Below are positions 21,436-33,658 of a stretch of DNA of 64,000 bases, piece by piece (the stretch's first letter is position 1; every line of letters starts with the position of its first letter). This stretch comes from Zelopaecilomyces penicillatus (lineage: Eukaryota; Ascomycota; Sordariomycetes; Hypocreales; Pseudodiploosporaceae), in NCBI GenBank assembly GCA_005765155.1, contig VCCP01000004.1, positions 3,782,001 through 3,846,000 of the forward strand. The letters are read 5' to 3'. The translations under genes and the position numbers were made by a program. The notes beneath the pieces are model-generated. The model worked only from the letters and a program-made list of their open reading frames with translations. It was not told where the DNA came from and did not search any database.

Positions 21436-22218
21436 ATGGATGCGACAGAGCCTGAACAGACCCCTTTTGCGGCTGTTAGCCTGCACACTTCTAGGATCCA
21501 GAGGGTATGAATGGATTCCCCATCGCTTGCTGCGCCGGCCGACATTGGTTTTTGAGGATAAAGAGACTGACAAACCTCAACAGCAATACCAAGCTCTTCT
21601 GGACCAGTCGACGCCATTTGTCCTCTACCGATGGATTGGCAGCGCCGTGGCCCTGAGCCTGTTCTTCCTGCGCATCTTCGTGGCGCAAGGCTGGTATATC
21701 GGTAGGTTCCAACAATCCGGTTCTGCGCATCGAGTCGCTCTTGTGTTAATGTTGCTTGTTGGACTACAGTTGCCTATGCCCTGGGCATCTACTTGTTGAA
21801 TCTGTTCCTCGCATTCCTGCAGCCCAAGTTCGACCCTTCAAACGAAGCCATCGACAATGAGATGGAGGACGGATCCGTTGGCACCCTGCCAACAAAGCAG
21901 GACGAGGAGTTCAAGCCCTTTATTAGACGCCTCCCGGAATTTAAGTTCTGGTACTGGGCGACGAGAGCAGTCGTCATCTCTTTTCTGTGCACCTGGTTTG
22001 AGATTTTCAACGTCCCAGTCTTCTGGCCCGTCCTGGTCATATACTGGATCATTCTCTTTGTTTTGACCAGTAAGTCACATTCCGTTTGACGCCCTTATTA
22101 GCGCATACTTTTGCTAACCCGAAACCCCCCAGTGCGCAAGCAGATCCAGCACATGGTCAAGTACCGTTATGTGCCATTTACGATGGGCAAGAAGTCCTAC
22201 GCCAAGGACAACTCGTAG
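21436..22218 (+). CDS. RER1: Golgi-to-ER retrieval receptor Rer1
   Basis: Rer1 cycles between cis-Golgi and ER and returns escaped ER membrane proteins by recognising polar residues in their transmembrane helices. Four exons (21436..21504, 21584..21701, 21770..22069, 22133..22218) give 190 residues, all in phase. Seen: a short cytosolic N-terminus; the conserved YQALLDQSTPFVLYRW; hydrophobic pairs around VALSLFFLRIFVAQGWY and VAYALGIYLLNLFLAFLQPKFDP; then EFKPFIRRLPEFKFWYWATRA, a signature of the family; two further membrane segments; and a basic C-terminal tail (KQIQHMVKYRYVPFTMGKK). Length and four-helix layout match yeast and animal Rer1. The introns are 62-79 bases. The N-terminal exon was chosen for its ATG and phase; it is the least conserved part. 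Confidence 0.93.
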
Positions 22219-23020
22219 GTGATTGAAAAAATTGCACGCCTCCAGGGGAACCTCTGTTGGGGGAGGAGAACGTGGCACTCGTCTCGAGACACTTCTCTTT
22301 ATTGAACGACGGAGCAAAAGAGTCCCCTTGTAATATCATCTACCTTATTCGGATGCGCCCACGCTGCGGACTGATTCGAGGCTTCCATGGCGAATATTGA
22401 AATGGAAATGTTTTCTGGCATGGAACTGGAAAGAAATGGGATCGGAACAGAACATAGACGGACAGGTTAGAGCATGAATGACCGGAAACGAACGCAAAGG
22501 ATCAAAGTCTTGGAGATGGATGACCGTTTTTTAATGAGAATCAATTCTGTAATAAGGTGTATCCAAGAGAGCAACTCGAGGAACAATAATATTTTTTATC
22601 TTTTGCTGCTCAATTTCTTCTTCTTCTCTGTACGTTAGTCGTGAATATTGCTGGGGAATTAATAATAGTTGATCGTGCTGAATGGCCGGCTGTTGGATTG
22701 GGCGATTTCTGTAGCGATAAGGGGAGCTTCAGAATATTCGACTGGGGTTCTCTGACGACGCACGGCTCAACTTTTCTTCCCTACATCGCGAATCCACACA
22801 CCACGCCATTGGTAGCCGTCGGCCTTTTCACGAACCTCAAGCAAATAACTCGCATCTCCACCACGCGCGTGCTGAATCTATCTCGATCCTATTCTCTGCT
22901 GAGCTGCAGCGCAGCGGCTCCTGTTGCCGCAGCGCGTCGCAGTGCTAAAGCCATAGCCTCGAGCCTCCAAACCCAAAAACCGAACACAACCAACTATCCA
23001 CACACACCTCTACCACCGCA
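22219..23020. other. Intergenic region between RER1 and PAF1
   Basis: This 0.8 kb gap contains the RER1 3' end and the PAF1 promoter. A weak open frame at 22641-23057 overlaps the PAF1 start out of frame and has no recognisable domain. Nothing else is seen. Confidence 0.45.
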
Positions 23021-24613
23021 ATGTCGTCTTCAGGTGCTCGCTCTGGCGAGCGCATGATTCACCAGGACTTCATCGCGCGCATCCGATATTCCAATGCCTT
23101 GCCGCCGCCGCCAAATCCGCCCAAACTGTTGGAGATTCCCAACACAGGGCTGGCCAGTGGGCAATACACGAACCCGGGCTTTGCGTCGCGTCTGGCCAGG
23201 GAACAGCCGCTGAATATGGAGGTTGATGCTGAGCTGGGAATGCCCTTGGACCTGGTAGGAATGCCGGGCGTGTTTGATGGAGATGAGCGATGTGAGTGTG
23301 CCTCTCATTCTTTATCCATTCCCTTCCAACCGTTGGAATGCGAGACATATGGAAGTTTAGAGTATGGGTTTAACTGACATCTTCCTCATGCAGCAATTCA
23401 AGCCCCTGCGGAACCGCCCGCTATTCATCCTCATGACCGACTTCTGCTCCGGCCCATTGCTGCTCTGGGTAAACAAAGGGTTGCTGAAGCTAGTGTCTCA
23501 TTCCTTCGCCGCACAGAGTACATCTCCTCACTTACCTCCAAACGAATCGAGGCGAGCCATCCTCGTGCCCTGATTCCCAAGCGACGGCCGCAGCAGCATG
23601 ACCCCGACGCGGCCGTTGACTCGCCACAGGTCATCAAACGCAAGATCGACAAGGGCTTCGAGCTCGCCGAGAAGGACCTCGCCGACCAGAAGCGAATCCG
23701 ACATCCGAGCAAGAAGCACCTCAAACTCGTCGATGCGTCCCCTCTACTGCCAGACCTGGATGCATTCCCAGATTCAGGTGCCTACGTTACAGTCAAATTC
23801 CTCACCAACCCAGTTACGGGCGCTACTGAGTATGACAAGCGCCTGTTGAGTGGCCTGTTTCGGCCACTGGAGCGCACTGCAGCGGAAGAGAGTGCGCTTG
23901 AGGCTGCAATGGAGGCCTACGAGCAGGACCCAGTCAACAACTCTAAACCACAGAACCTGATGAATTATGACTTTTATCTGGGGAAGAGCGGCGATGTTGC
24001 TGAGCGCTTCCGCCGCAAGTTTGATGTGGATAATCCTGATAACGACGACGACAAGCTTTACTCACAGCATGCCGACACCGGTGGTTACTTCCAGTTCAAT
24101 CGCATACGTGCATACGAGACAGCGCAGGAGACGGAGTTGGACCACACCACCAAGTATGAGGACGAGATTCTCTTGGCCAACAACGAGGACGACTCTTTCC
24201 CACGGCAAAAGGCCGTGTACTACTATCCCATCATGCAAAAGTCTACAATCCGGCCGCAGCGGACCAAGAACATTGCGCGCATAAATTACGGCGTCGGTGA
24301 GGATGAGGAGAGAAACGTGGATCAGCTCGACGTCATCGTCGACGACCCCACCGAGGAGATGAGGGATGCCATGAAGATGTACCAGCAGCATCCTCTAGGC
24401 TGGGAGCAGGAAGAGGAGGAGGAGACCGCCGAGGCTGCTGCTGTCGAGGCCGAGGAGCCGCATCAGGAGCTGGAGCAGGAACATGCTGCTGAGGATGATG
24501 AGGACGCCGAGGAGGAGGAAGTAGAGCGCAACGGGGACGCCTCCAGCCCTGAGGCAGCTCGTGATAGGGATTCATCCGAGGATCCGGACGCAGACGGCGA
24601 GGACGATGATTAG
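23021..24613 (+). CDS. PAF1: RNA polymerase II-associated factor 1 (Paf1)
   Basis: Paf1 is the scaffold of the PAF1 complex, which travels with RNA polymerase II and promotes histone modification and elongation. Two exons (23021..23291, 23394..24613) give 496 residues. The N-terminus has the family's typical FIARIRYSNALPPPPNPPK motif. The middle holds FLRRTEYISSLTSKRIE and later MNYDFYLGKSGD, which fit the Paf1 core. The C-terminus is a long Asp/Glu-rich tail (about residues 415-496) that is probably disordered, as in other Paf1 proteins. The intron begins GTGAGT and ends CAG; joining makes a Ser codon across the junction. The start ATG at 23021 follows a CACCGCA context. Confidence 0.92.
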
Positions 24614-25309
24614 AACAGCGTGTATAGGTGTATGTGTCTGTGGAAAAGGGGAGAGGATTTTGCAGGGTTTTACTAGAGAAAGACGGGGGGAAAGGATGGA
24701 AAGACGCAAAGGCTGTTTTTCTCCTTGTATCAGTAATTCGGTGGGGTTGACTCTAAGCATTCAGCGATAAAAGTTGCCACAAGATATCTCGACATCACAA
24801 AGAGGTGAATTTTTGGTGAACCTAAAGAGGGCGTAAGTTCTATTTATTATATACATGGTTTTGGCAACTTTTTATATCATAAATCTTTTCACTGTGGCTC
24901 TTTTTGACCAGTGGTAATTGCTATCTTTCAGAACATGTAGTCAAGTCATGTTGGAGTAAGAATTAAAGCCTTCCAGAATATGAACAGAGTCAGTTGCATT
25001 TGAAATAAAAAATACATGATTATTATCAGAGTGTTGTGCCAGTCATAAAGCTCATTACCAACACGTCTCCATCTCCAAAAAAGAGATCTTGAGAGAAAAA
25101 ATACCAAAACTAAAACTACAACCCCATGACGACGCCCCCAAAGAGCTTTTTCTGGTTTCGCCAAGCTCCATCGCAAGCAAAACGACCTTGTTTTTATTAC
25201 CCAAAAATTATGCTCGCTCATAACATGACACCCTCTTTCCCTAAATCAGTATGTCTTTTCTGTTTTTTCTGTTTCTTTTTTCATCGTTTTTTTTCTCTCT
25301 TAAAATGTA
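24614..25309. other. Convergent intergenic region, AT-rich
   Basis: PAF1 and the CAP10-like gene end towards each other here. The 0.7 kb is AT-rich with T-tracts (for example about 25258-25300), as expected for 3' ends. No gene is seen. Confidence 0.45.
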
Positions 25310-27318
25310 TTAAGCAGCGCTCTTCTCACTTGATGGCTGCTCTAGCCTTGACTCAAGGCTTCCTGGGGCGAAACCAATTTTGGCCCTGTTATCGTCAATT
25401 GCCCTGCCATATCTGTTGGAAATATAAGTCAGTGGAAGAGTTTTTTTTTTTTTTTTTTTAGAAAAAAAAAAAACGAAAGAAGAAGTTGGGAAATAAGGAG
25501 GGAGAGGGTCTGGAAGCGGGAAACAACATACTCTAGCAGTAGTCTGAAGAACCAAACCTCCATGTCCTCCTTTCGAACCACCTTGTTGGCCCAGTCACGA
25601 CTGGATTCTGCAATTTTGCTCCCCTGATCATTCCCCAACTTGCCATCACTAAAGTATCGCACCGCCTCAAGCCATTCGTCTCCTTTTAGGCTCATGGGGA
25701 CAAAGTGCAGCCACGGCTTGAGCCAGTCGTTGTGCCACTCGCGGAACAGAGCGAGCTTGAAGGTCAAGCTATGGCTCTGTAGGAAGGCATAGAAACGGCC
25801 GGAGAATGCGTTTCCATCAATGTCCAGCAGGTATTTGAAGTTCCAGGCTCCTTGCTGGTCGGCACGGTCCTTGATGTCAAAGAATTCCTTTTGCGCATCA
25901 CAGTCTCCCGGGTCACACTGGCCGACATGTGAAAAGAAAACGTCTATGAGGTCGCGGTGATCACCACGTGGTACCTCGCGCACCTCCCAGTTTGGCTTTT
26001 CATCAACACCGTTGTTCGCCATGATTTTAGCTTGGTCGACAGCATTGATCTTCTGCACAAAATGTTGACGATGCTGGCGCCTCCAGCCCCCATCACGGCT
26101 GAAACCTCCGGTTGTCGACCCTCGCCAGTAGAGCTTGCCATGTTTTTTATCCCATGAAACATCTTTAGTCTCGTCGTAGGCAACCTTTTCATACCAATAC
26201 CAAGGAGATGGATAGATGATGTCGGCATACGATGAGATCTTGGACTGGGAGAAAATGGGAAACAGGTCATGCACAATCTTGAAAGAGTTGGGTCGATCAA
26301 AGAAGCCATACGTAGAGCTCAGAGAAGGAGAGAGACAAATGTCAGACAGAGCCGTTGCGTTGGAAACGAACCCCAGCTCACCAACCGCGTACTTGCTCAG
26401 ATCATCAGCCCTTTCCTCCTCCTCCAGAATTCTGGCTGGGCTATCTGGTGGACAAGACATGCGAGATTCTGTCCACGTTGCTTGGTGGGGGTAGACGTTG
26501 AAGCGGGTGAGTTTTGTCTCTTCAAAAGACTTGCCTTCATTGAGGTCCGATGGTCGTTCTGAAAACTGATTGGTTGGCTTTGAGTTGGAATGAGAAGCAG
26601 CCATATCCTTTTCCTTTGCTTTGAGCACAAGTCGGGCAAGATCGTCATGTGGAACCACAACTCGGGGTTCATCGTGGATGTTGAATGCCAGGTCCATATC
26701 AGGCAGGTATTGTATAAACTTGTCCATCATGCCTTTGGTCGCGTTGCGCTGCCACTCGTGGGCATTCTCCATGTGTGTGACTTGATGATTGCGAATGGAA
26801 ACGCCGAGCAAACCATTGTCAAAACCCAACGCCTCCTTGGCCCTGTCACGAATTGTCTTTGGTCGCAAGCCCCAGAACGGCGTGATAAGATGGTATATCG
26901 TGTCAAACTCGTCCACCAGCTGTACACCATTGGCCTTGGCGAATTCGTACCACTTGTCAAAATGTGGAGGCGGTGCCATGCCGTATCTCTTGCGATACTC
27001 TTTAACGGCAGCTTCGAGCGAAGTTGACTGCCGCTTCTTGAGCTCATCAAACTCCCTTTGCGCCTCATTTATGAGATATGTTATCGGATGGGATGCCTTG
27101 TTAGGGGCGGCTTTCGGGGCTGGGCCGCCTTTCACAACGGGTTGTTCCTCCCATTTCACAGGCGGACGCTTGGTCGGGACCGGCGAGGGCGAAGATTGCT
27201 CTTGTTTGACTGTTGTATAGGTCGGTGAGATGCGAACGAGGGAGTATGCGCAGAAACAGAAAACGACGAAGGCCGTGGCGAATATTAACTGGCGAGGGCG
27301 CATGATGGTAGCCAACAT
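25310..27318 (-). CDS. CAP10-family glycosyltransferase (GT90), type II membrane protein
   Basis: The product belongs to glycosyltransferase family 90, related to Cryptococcus Cap10/Cxt1-type xylosyltransferases of the Golgi. Exons are 27318..25532 and 25412..25310, about 629 residues. An N-terminal hydrophobic anchor (LIFATAFVVFCFCAYSLV) follows a short basic cytosolic end, giving type II topology; a Pro-rich stem follows. The C-terminal half has the GT90 block: LYWRGSTTGGF, then GAWNFKYLLDIDGNAFSGRFYAFLQS split by conserved Trp/Lys/Asp/Gly, and MEVWFFRLLLEYGRAIDDNR across the splice site. Two in-frame ATGs, at 27318 and 27303, are possible starts; the second gives 624 residues. The acceptor and nucleotide-sugar donor cannot be deduced. 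The intron is unusual (see repeat at 25441). Confidence 0.87.
25441..25473. repeat. T19 and A12 homopolymer tracts inside the CAP10-like intron
   Basis: On the plus strand a run of 19 T is followed by AG and then 12 A. The gene is on the minus strand, so its transcript would read U12-CU-A19, able to fold on itself, some 28-60 bases before the 3' splice site. Such tracts are also prone to assembly length errors. Confidence 0.8.
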
Positions 27319-28691
27319 TTGCTGTCGCGTCGGCGCCGATGCAGCAGAACAGGGTGATGGTAGGTATGTAATTCGGATTAGATAGCTCGTTGCTGGCTAG
27401 GGATGCGTCGAGCAGCAAAGATGGCGAGTTGTAGAAGCAAGGAATGTGGTCTCATCGAATTGGGCGCATCTGTCATCAATGCAGGATGGTGTTTCTGCCA
27501 GCAAGTGGAATGGTTGACAGATGATGGAGGACTGAGGGAGGATATCGATCGTAGGTACTGAACATGGAACAATATTGAGGCTATGGTCCCCTGTCAATTA
27601 GGGGGTCGCCAGAAGTCAAATGCAGTGCATTGCCACTAAAAAAAGTTCCGATACGAGCACCTACGACTATCCGTTTCATCGCCTAGAAGAGAAAACGTGC
27701 CATCAAGGGTCCTAAAGCGGTCCGTTATAATAGTGGGGGGGCCTGCTAGGCGAGAGGAACACTAGACCTAAGCCAGTAAACGCTTTCTTCGGAGAATCTT
27801 GACCAATGGTCAGGTTGTCCTCCAAAGACGGCTTGGCTATTTGTACAATGTATTGTACAGAGTTACGGAATACGAGATGGGAAGTAATGAATGTTACTGT
27901 TGGCTATGACGACAACTGCACAAAGCCATTGTTTTGCATAACAGGGCATCGAACAACGCAAGTGGGCGCTCAAACAGGTATTTCGTCGGCGTCATTCTCC
28001 CTTCTCCAATTCAGGCTGCCAGCAGTTGTCTTCAGGCGCCCAATTGTGGGGGTGACCGGCATTTCGATACAGGTACCTCCTGGATAATGTGACATGTATC
28101 TCAGCCATTGCGTAATGCCAGCCTCCGGTATCTATCTTTGGTGCCTGGATGGCCATGAATGAGACGGACCGTCGCGCTCGACGTGGTATGAATAAGTACG
28201 TGACGGTAGTCAAGGCTCCAGTGTAGAATGGGCCCAATGCGCGTTGCCGTGGTTGCTTGCATAACGCAGCACTACTGATGGAGCCTGCCGTCAGTGCTTC
28301 CAGGTTCCTTGTTCAGGTGGCTGTCTGCTCCGTCCAGACACGCCTACAGGGCTGTGGACCCTGTATAGACAACTGTGCAGTCACTATAACCATCCAATCC
28401 ATCGCCTGTGCACTTTTAGGCCCCCCAAGTTCCCCCACTGTAGATGGAACAATGTTATGCAGGGCAGCACAGACAGGCACATGCCTCAGTGCTGCACCTC
28501 GACTCTCTATCTTCTCGCCCAACCCACCTGTTGTCTCTTGCGTCAGATTCATTCCTCGTCACAACAACTTTCCATATCCCCTCGTTCGTTATCGGCCATG
28601 GGGCCTGCGCCTGCGACGCGCGCAGTCGCTTCACCGTCATACACCATCTAGTTATTAGTACCTATTGCAAAATACCGCTCCCAGCTTCGCA
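27319..28691. other. Divergent intergenic region between CAP10-like and HET genes
   Basis: This 1.37 kb stretch must hold the promoters of both outward-facing genes. Short frames cross it (for example 28257-28658) but none has domain content. No RNA gene is seen. Confidence 0.45.
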
Positions 28692-30779
28692 ATGCGACGC
28701 GCAGCCCGACGGCCCCGGACGCCGTCCCCAGAGGACTCGCCCGAGCCAGTGTCATCGGGCGACCGCGCGACGCAGCCGCCAGTCAGGAGACAGAGCATCG
28801 CCAACCGGCTGCTGGGCTCCTTCAGCCAGGCGCGCAAGGACAAGGGGCAGGATAAAGATATAGGTAGAGATAGACGCAGGGATGGGGACAGAGATGTCCG
28901 GGATAAAGACAACAATGCGCCGTCTAATGTTCACCGGCGCACATCATCCTCCAACAGCAAGACAGCCTCTCCTGTCATGCGCATTCGGGAGTGGCTTGAT
29001 GCTTGTAACGGCGACCACGACCATCATTGCAACGGTGGAGGCGACAACGCAATCACAACATGGCGCCCAGCCTACCTCATTGACTCGGCTGAACGCTGCT
29101 TGGTGAGGACGAAGCCGACCGACAGATATCTAGCTCTTAGCTATGTTTGGGGCCCTACTGCTTCGCGTCGTGATGACCCAGACGGCCCACTGCAGCTCCT
29201 CAGATCTAATGTGGAGGCTCTCCAGATTGAGTTGCCTGATAAAAACATCCCACAGACAATTCTGGATGCTATTTGGCTCTCCAGAAAGCTAGGTCTGCGC
29301 TATCTCTGGGTAGATAGACTCTGTATAGTCCAAGATGATCTCGAGGACAAGGAGAACCACATCAGGAACATGGCCTACGTCTTTTCCAATGCCTATCTTA
29401 CTATTATCTCGGCTTTTGGCGATGTTCACACTGGTCTTGTGCCCCTTAACCCAAAACGTCCCCCGACTCGAGGGGCTCGCTCTGGCAACCGGGACCACAA
29501 AGACCTACTCTCGACTTCGAGATGGAACACTCGTGGGTGGACTCTACAAGAACGTTTCTATTCACGCCGCGCCGTATTTTTCTTCGAGGATGCCATCACA
29601 TGGGAATGCCATTGCAATCTATGGCAGGGCAGCACAACGAGCTTGATGAAGAAGTTTCGGGGCAACCAGCATGACTGTAGTAATCCAATCGCAAATGCAG
29701 CGTTTGGATACCAGCACTCACCATGGCCTGACCTGGACGAGTACGCGCGCATAGCCGCTGACTACAGCGCCAGGAGAGTGACACTTGTCGATGATACTTT
29801 GAAGGCATTCTCTGGTATCACGCACATGTTGTCGCGAGTGTTCACTGGTGGATTCATGTACGGTATGCCGCTCATGTTCCTGGACATTGCCCTACTCTGG
29901 AGACCTCAAGCATCTATTCGGCGAAGGGCTTTGACGCGCCAGCCGTTTCTGCCTTCTTGGTCCTGGATGGGCTGGTGGTTTGATGGCGTACCTGTCGACC
30001 TGACCCTGTGGAGGGCAGCAGCGGACTATGTTGAAGAACCTAAATCGGTGAAACAGGGACAGGGCTCCAAGAGGTTTCAGCCGCTACATCCCTTTAGAAT
30101 CAAGCCGACAGTAACATGGACTCTCACTGACAGAACTTCAACTGTGCCTGTTGCCAATATCGGGATGCAACATCGAGAGCTCCGGTCCCGGTCTCGCCGA
30201 AATGCCGATATGCCACTTCCCCCAGGCTGGTCAAGGACTGGATCAAACTTCCAGCATGATAGCGATGAAACGGCACTTTTCAAGTATCCGGTGCCTGTAC
30301 AGGAACAGCCCAGAGAAGGAGAATACGGACCCGCAACGGGAGAGCTAGCCTTCCCTGGTCCCCTATTGGAATTCAGGACCATGGTCGGGATTTTCGACGT
30401 TGATTTTTCCGATACAATGGCCCCAAAGGATAAGCAGAACCCTCATATTGCTATTGGCAATATCTGGAGCAAGTCCGAAAAGTGGATTGGGGAGTTCCGG
30501 GCTCATGATGGCTGGCTCGGTATCCAGTCATCCAACTTTGACGGCGATGAGAAGCTGGAGTTCATCGCCATCTCCACAGCCATGGAGCGGAGAGGTTCGT
30601 ACATATTTACGGCAGAGCGGTTTGAAGAGAACATGGACGAAGACCAAATTGTGGACTTTGTCAATGTGCTTTGGATCGAGAGGATTGGCGGGGTTGCTTA
30701 TAGGAGAGGCATCGGGCACATTCTGCAGAAGGCATGGGAGGCCCAGGCAACAGATGAGAAAGACATTCTTCTTGGCTAG
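28692..30779 (+). CDS. HET-domain (heterokaryon incompatibility) protein
   Basis: The single exon encodes 695 residues. The HET domain, associated with self/non-self recognition and cell death in fungi, spans about residues 147-305. Its three conserved blocks are visible: YLALSYVWGPT, then IWLSRKLGLRYLWVDRLCI, and the final RWNTRGWTLQERFYSRRAVFF block. In front is an Arg/Asp-rich, low-complexity N-terminus (about residues 45-75, GQDKDIGRDRRRDGDRD) that is likely disordered. Behind lies a long C-terminal half with no domain I recognise. The open frame extends upstream to a TTG, but the first ATG is at 28692. No NACHT, WD40 or ankyrin module is fused, so it is a plain HET gene. Whether it acts in incompatibility cannot be told; fungi carry many HET genes. 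Confidence 0.88.
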   Translation: MRRAARRPRTPSPEDSPEPVSSGDRATQPPVRRQSIANRLLGSFSQARKDKGQDKDIGRDRRRDGDRDVRDKDNNAPSNVHRRTSSSNSKTASPVMRIREWLDACNGDHDHHCNGGGDNAITTWRPAYLIDSAERCLVRTKPTDRYLALSYVWGPTASRRDDPDGPLQLLRSNVEALQIELPDKNIPQTILDAIWLSRKLGLRYLWVDRLCIVQDDLEDKENHIRNMAYVFSNAYLTIISAFGDVHTGLVPLNPKRPPTRGARSGNRDHKDLLSTSRWNTRGWTLQERFYSRRAVFFFEDAITWECHCNLWQGSTTSLMKKFRGNQHDCSNPIANAAFGYQHSPWPDLDEYARIAADYSARRVTLVDDTLKAFSGITHMLSRVFTGGFMYGMPLMFLDIALLWRPQASIRRRALTRQPFLPSWSWMGWWFDGVPVDLTLWRAAADYVEEPKSVKQGQGSKRFQPLHPFRIKPTVTWTLTDRTSTVPVANIGMQHRELRSRSRRNADMPLPPGWSRTGSNFQHDSDETALFKYPVPVQEQPREGEYGPATGELAFPGPLLEFRTMVGIFDVDFSDTMAPKDKQNPHIAIGNIWSKSEKWIGEFRAHDGWLGIQSSNFDGDEKLEFIAISTAMERRGSYIFTAERFEENMDEDQIVDFVNVLWIERIGGVAYRRGIGHILQKAWEAQATDEKDILLG

Positions 30780-33658
30780 CTTTTTTCCCTTTTTTATTGA
30801 ACTCGGGGTTGCAGGGGTGGAAACGATAATGAAGGGGGTGGGCTGTTGGACGATTGGATGTAAGCAACCCGTGATTTTGATGGTATATTTGACGATGAGT
30901 GTATGTGTATCTTTTACGCCATGGCGTTAAGGAGTGTGTGCCTTTGTTAGGGGAGAGGGCGGCTGAGTTTGTATGTTGTTGTGTTGTTAGCGGTGGTGTC
31001 TCGTGTACGAGTTTAGATAGCCATGGCATGATAGTGTCTGGCTGGCGAATATACATTTCATTTTCCTGCAGCATTTGGCGTTCTGATTACGACCCTGGAC
31101 TAACAATGCATCATGGGCAGGCAATAACGACCATATAATTTGCTTGAGCGTTGCTAATAGCAAAACTACATTGTTGGAAGACTCGAGCACCCTCGTCGAC
31201 GAATCTGCCATCCAAACGTGCTAAATCCTCCTTCAAACTGGAATAATACTATCACCGAGGTATGTTTGCAAACGGACTAGGCGTTAATCAGATGGCAATC
31301 GGCTGGCGGTATGCTGAGTTGCATTTGCCAAGCCGCCAAATGTGAGCAGTGAATCAGGGAGCAGCCAGTAAGGAAGCGTACGTATGCTGCTTCCATTTTT
31401 AGTCTCATTCAAATCACCAACAGCGAGAAACATGTTTTGGGATAATCAGGCCACAAAGGCCAAGAAAACAAAAGAAAATCCGAGTCTGATGAGCAGTAGA
31501 TAGATTGGATAGCCTCTCTCTCTTTCTATCTCCGGTCAGCGAGCTGACACTCTCCATGACTGAACACAGCCTAAAAAGGATGCTGATTAAACTAATGAAA
31601 AAAAATTGACAAGCAATTTCGCTGTTGGTCTCATGAAGAAAAAGAAAACCGTGCCATTACACCCGTAATCAGCACGCTGTGTTGTGATGATTGTCCATGG
31701 CTAATGATTCAGTCATGGAAGTTTGTTGAGCAATATGGATTATGTAACTCTAGCTTTCCAGGGCCACGTGTTGAGGACAAGAACCCCAACAAGCAAGTGC
31801 ATCTGGGAGAAGAAGTGCTTCGTAATCCCATCAACTTCCGTCACTGACAATGAAGCAAGGTTTGTTGACAAACAGACCGACGACTGGAGCGAGAATCATC
31901 TCCAACTTCCAGCCTATAGCTCATCGAACCAATGGCTGCATGGTTTACCACGCCCCATTTCCAGGTCTCATGTCGGCACACCAAGCCAACAACCCCAGTC
32001 TGTGCTAACCCCTGGGCGTGACCAAGACTTCAACAACCAAGACCCCACGCAACGGTTGTGGGTGGTTGCTCCGAGCCCTGATTGGTGCTGCTAGTCAAGA
32101 CTTGACAATATAAGCTGCAGGGGCCAGAGAGCTTTTATTAGTTTGCAAGATGATGGCTTGGTGATGGCTTTGGCGTCGACGACTCGGCAGACCGGGCCTT
32201 TCCGCTACTTGACAAGCCTCGGCACAGTCTGTTCATCATCTTCTGGTGTGTGGCTTGCTGTTTGCTCTCAGTTTTACATTACCCAGCAAGGTTGCCATGC
32301 CTTTTTGCAGTGTTTTTGGAGATCAGGCTACCATGATCTGATGAAAGTATCAGACGGGTGGGAGCTGATTACCTGTCAGCAATACCAATAAACAGCGTTA
32401 GTCTGGCATCGTTGGAGTTACCTATGGCAGTTTGGACTCCGAGATCATATGACCGCCGGTTATTATATTTTACAAGGAATAACCTGGCCTTGTTCTTGTA
32501 ATAAAACGCGAAATCTAACTGGAATCTGAGATCACGGCGCGATGGCATCGATATGCCGTGTTAGAATCTCGCCCATATCTGCTAAAAGCACGCCTATGAA
32601 CAAATGCAATATTTTAGGTTTGGTTTTCCATTTTCGTTCCTAGCTTCGAAAGACGCCTTCTGGTTGGTCGTGTTGCCTGTGCTCGCCCGCCGTGTGTTTC
32701 TGACTCCTGAGACTCGTACGAGTGTACGCAGTACAATCACAGCACAATGTATTCCGGTCAAAGCCCTGTTCAGGGTCATTTTCTGTCATCGTGCTGTTCC
32801 TCACCCTGATGCATGTCATAACATCATACAGTGGCTCAATCAATTGAAATTTGGGATGGTGTAAGGTTATCGTCATGCAGGGTTGGTGTAGTCAACACCA
32901 GCAGACGTACATATCTTGGGTATCCCTTCATTATCAAATCAAGTACTAGGGTAATCGTCCTTCTCTTCATGTAGCCAAGCTCTCCCGTTACCCCAAGGAC
33001 AAGGGCTCCCGTCTGTATTCACGCGTTCTGCAGGCTGTATATTTGTATTGCAAGAAGACAAGAGAGTCAGGGCCAGGAACAAACAGTGATACTCCATGCA
33101 GCAGGCGGAGTCCTTCCTAGGAGGAGTAGGCTTCATCGCCAAGCCATGGCCAGATTGCTCGTGGCTACCCCACAGGGCTCATAATCACCATCCTCCTTTG
33201 CATGTACATTTAAACGAGCACAACGCACATACCTGTGCCGTGTACTGCCGATACGAAGCTTCCCTTGCGCCGAACCAGTTCATAGTCACACTTGTCATGC
33301 CCCCATGATCCGTTAACTACCCGATCCATCTGCAGCTACTGCGTGGAGCAGATGTAGATGAACATTCATCCACTTGTGCGACGCTCACATAGCAACATAC
33401 CCGTGTCTCTCTACTGGGCGGTCTAGTGGCTGATTGACTTGATCAACACATGGTGGATGAACTCCCGACCGGTTTGTCTTGCTCAAATGTCTGTGTGTGT
33501 GTTTGCAATTGCCAGCATAAGTAAATAGGAGTTCCCCTCCCCCTCGCGGTTTCCCTTTTCTTCTTCTCTCGTTTGTTGCCGTATGAAGAGCAGATTCGCT
33601 AGTAGACGAAGGGTGGATATCACATACACTCAACCGTTAGAAGTATTAACGTTTTATC
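30780..33658. other. Large intergenic region upstream of the catalase gene
   Basis: This is 2.9 kb without a gene I can support. Open frames at 31723-32094 and 32143-32391 are short, lack known domains and have no good start context. The sequence is unique-looking, with no transposon ends or long repeats. The right part presumably holds the catalase promoter, which begins near a TG-rich patch at about 33491. Confidence 0.4.

Noticed and set aside
24946..25221. 91-codon minus-strand frame after PAF1
   Set aside because: It lies in AT-rich 3' flank and is low-complexity; no support as a gene.
31723..32391. Two short open frames between HET and catalase genes with a TATA-like box nearby
   Set aside because: Products are short, lack known motifs, and cannot be linked by splice sites into a larger protein.
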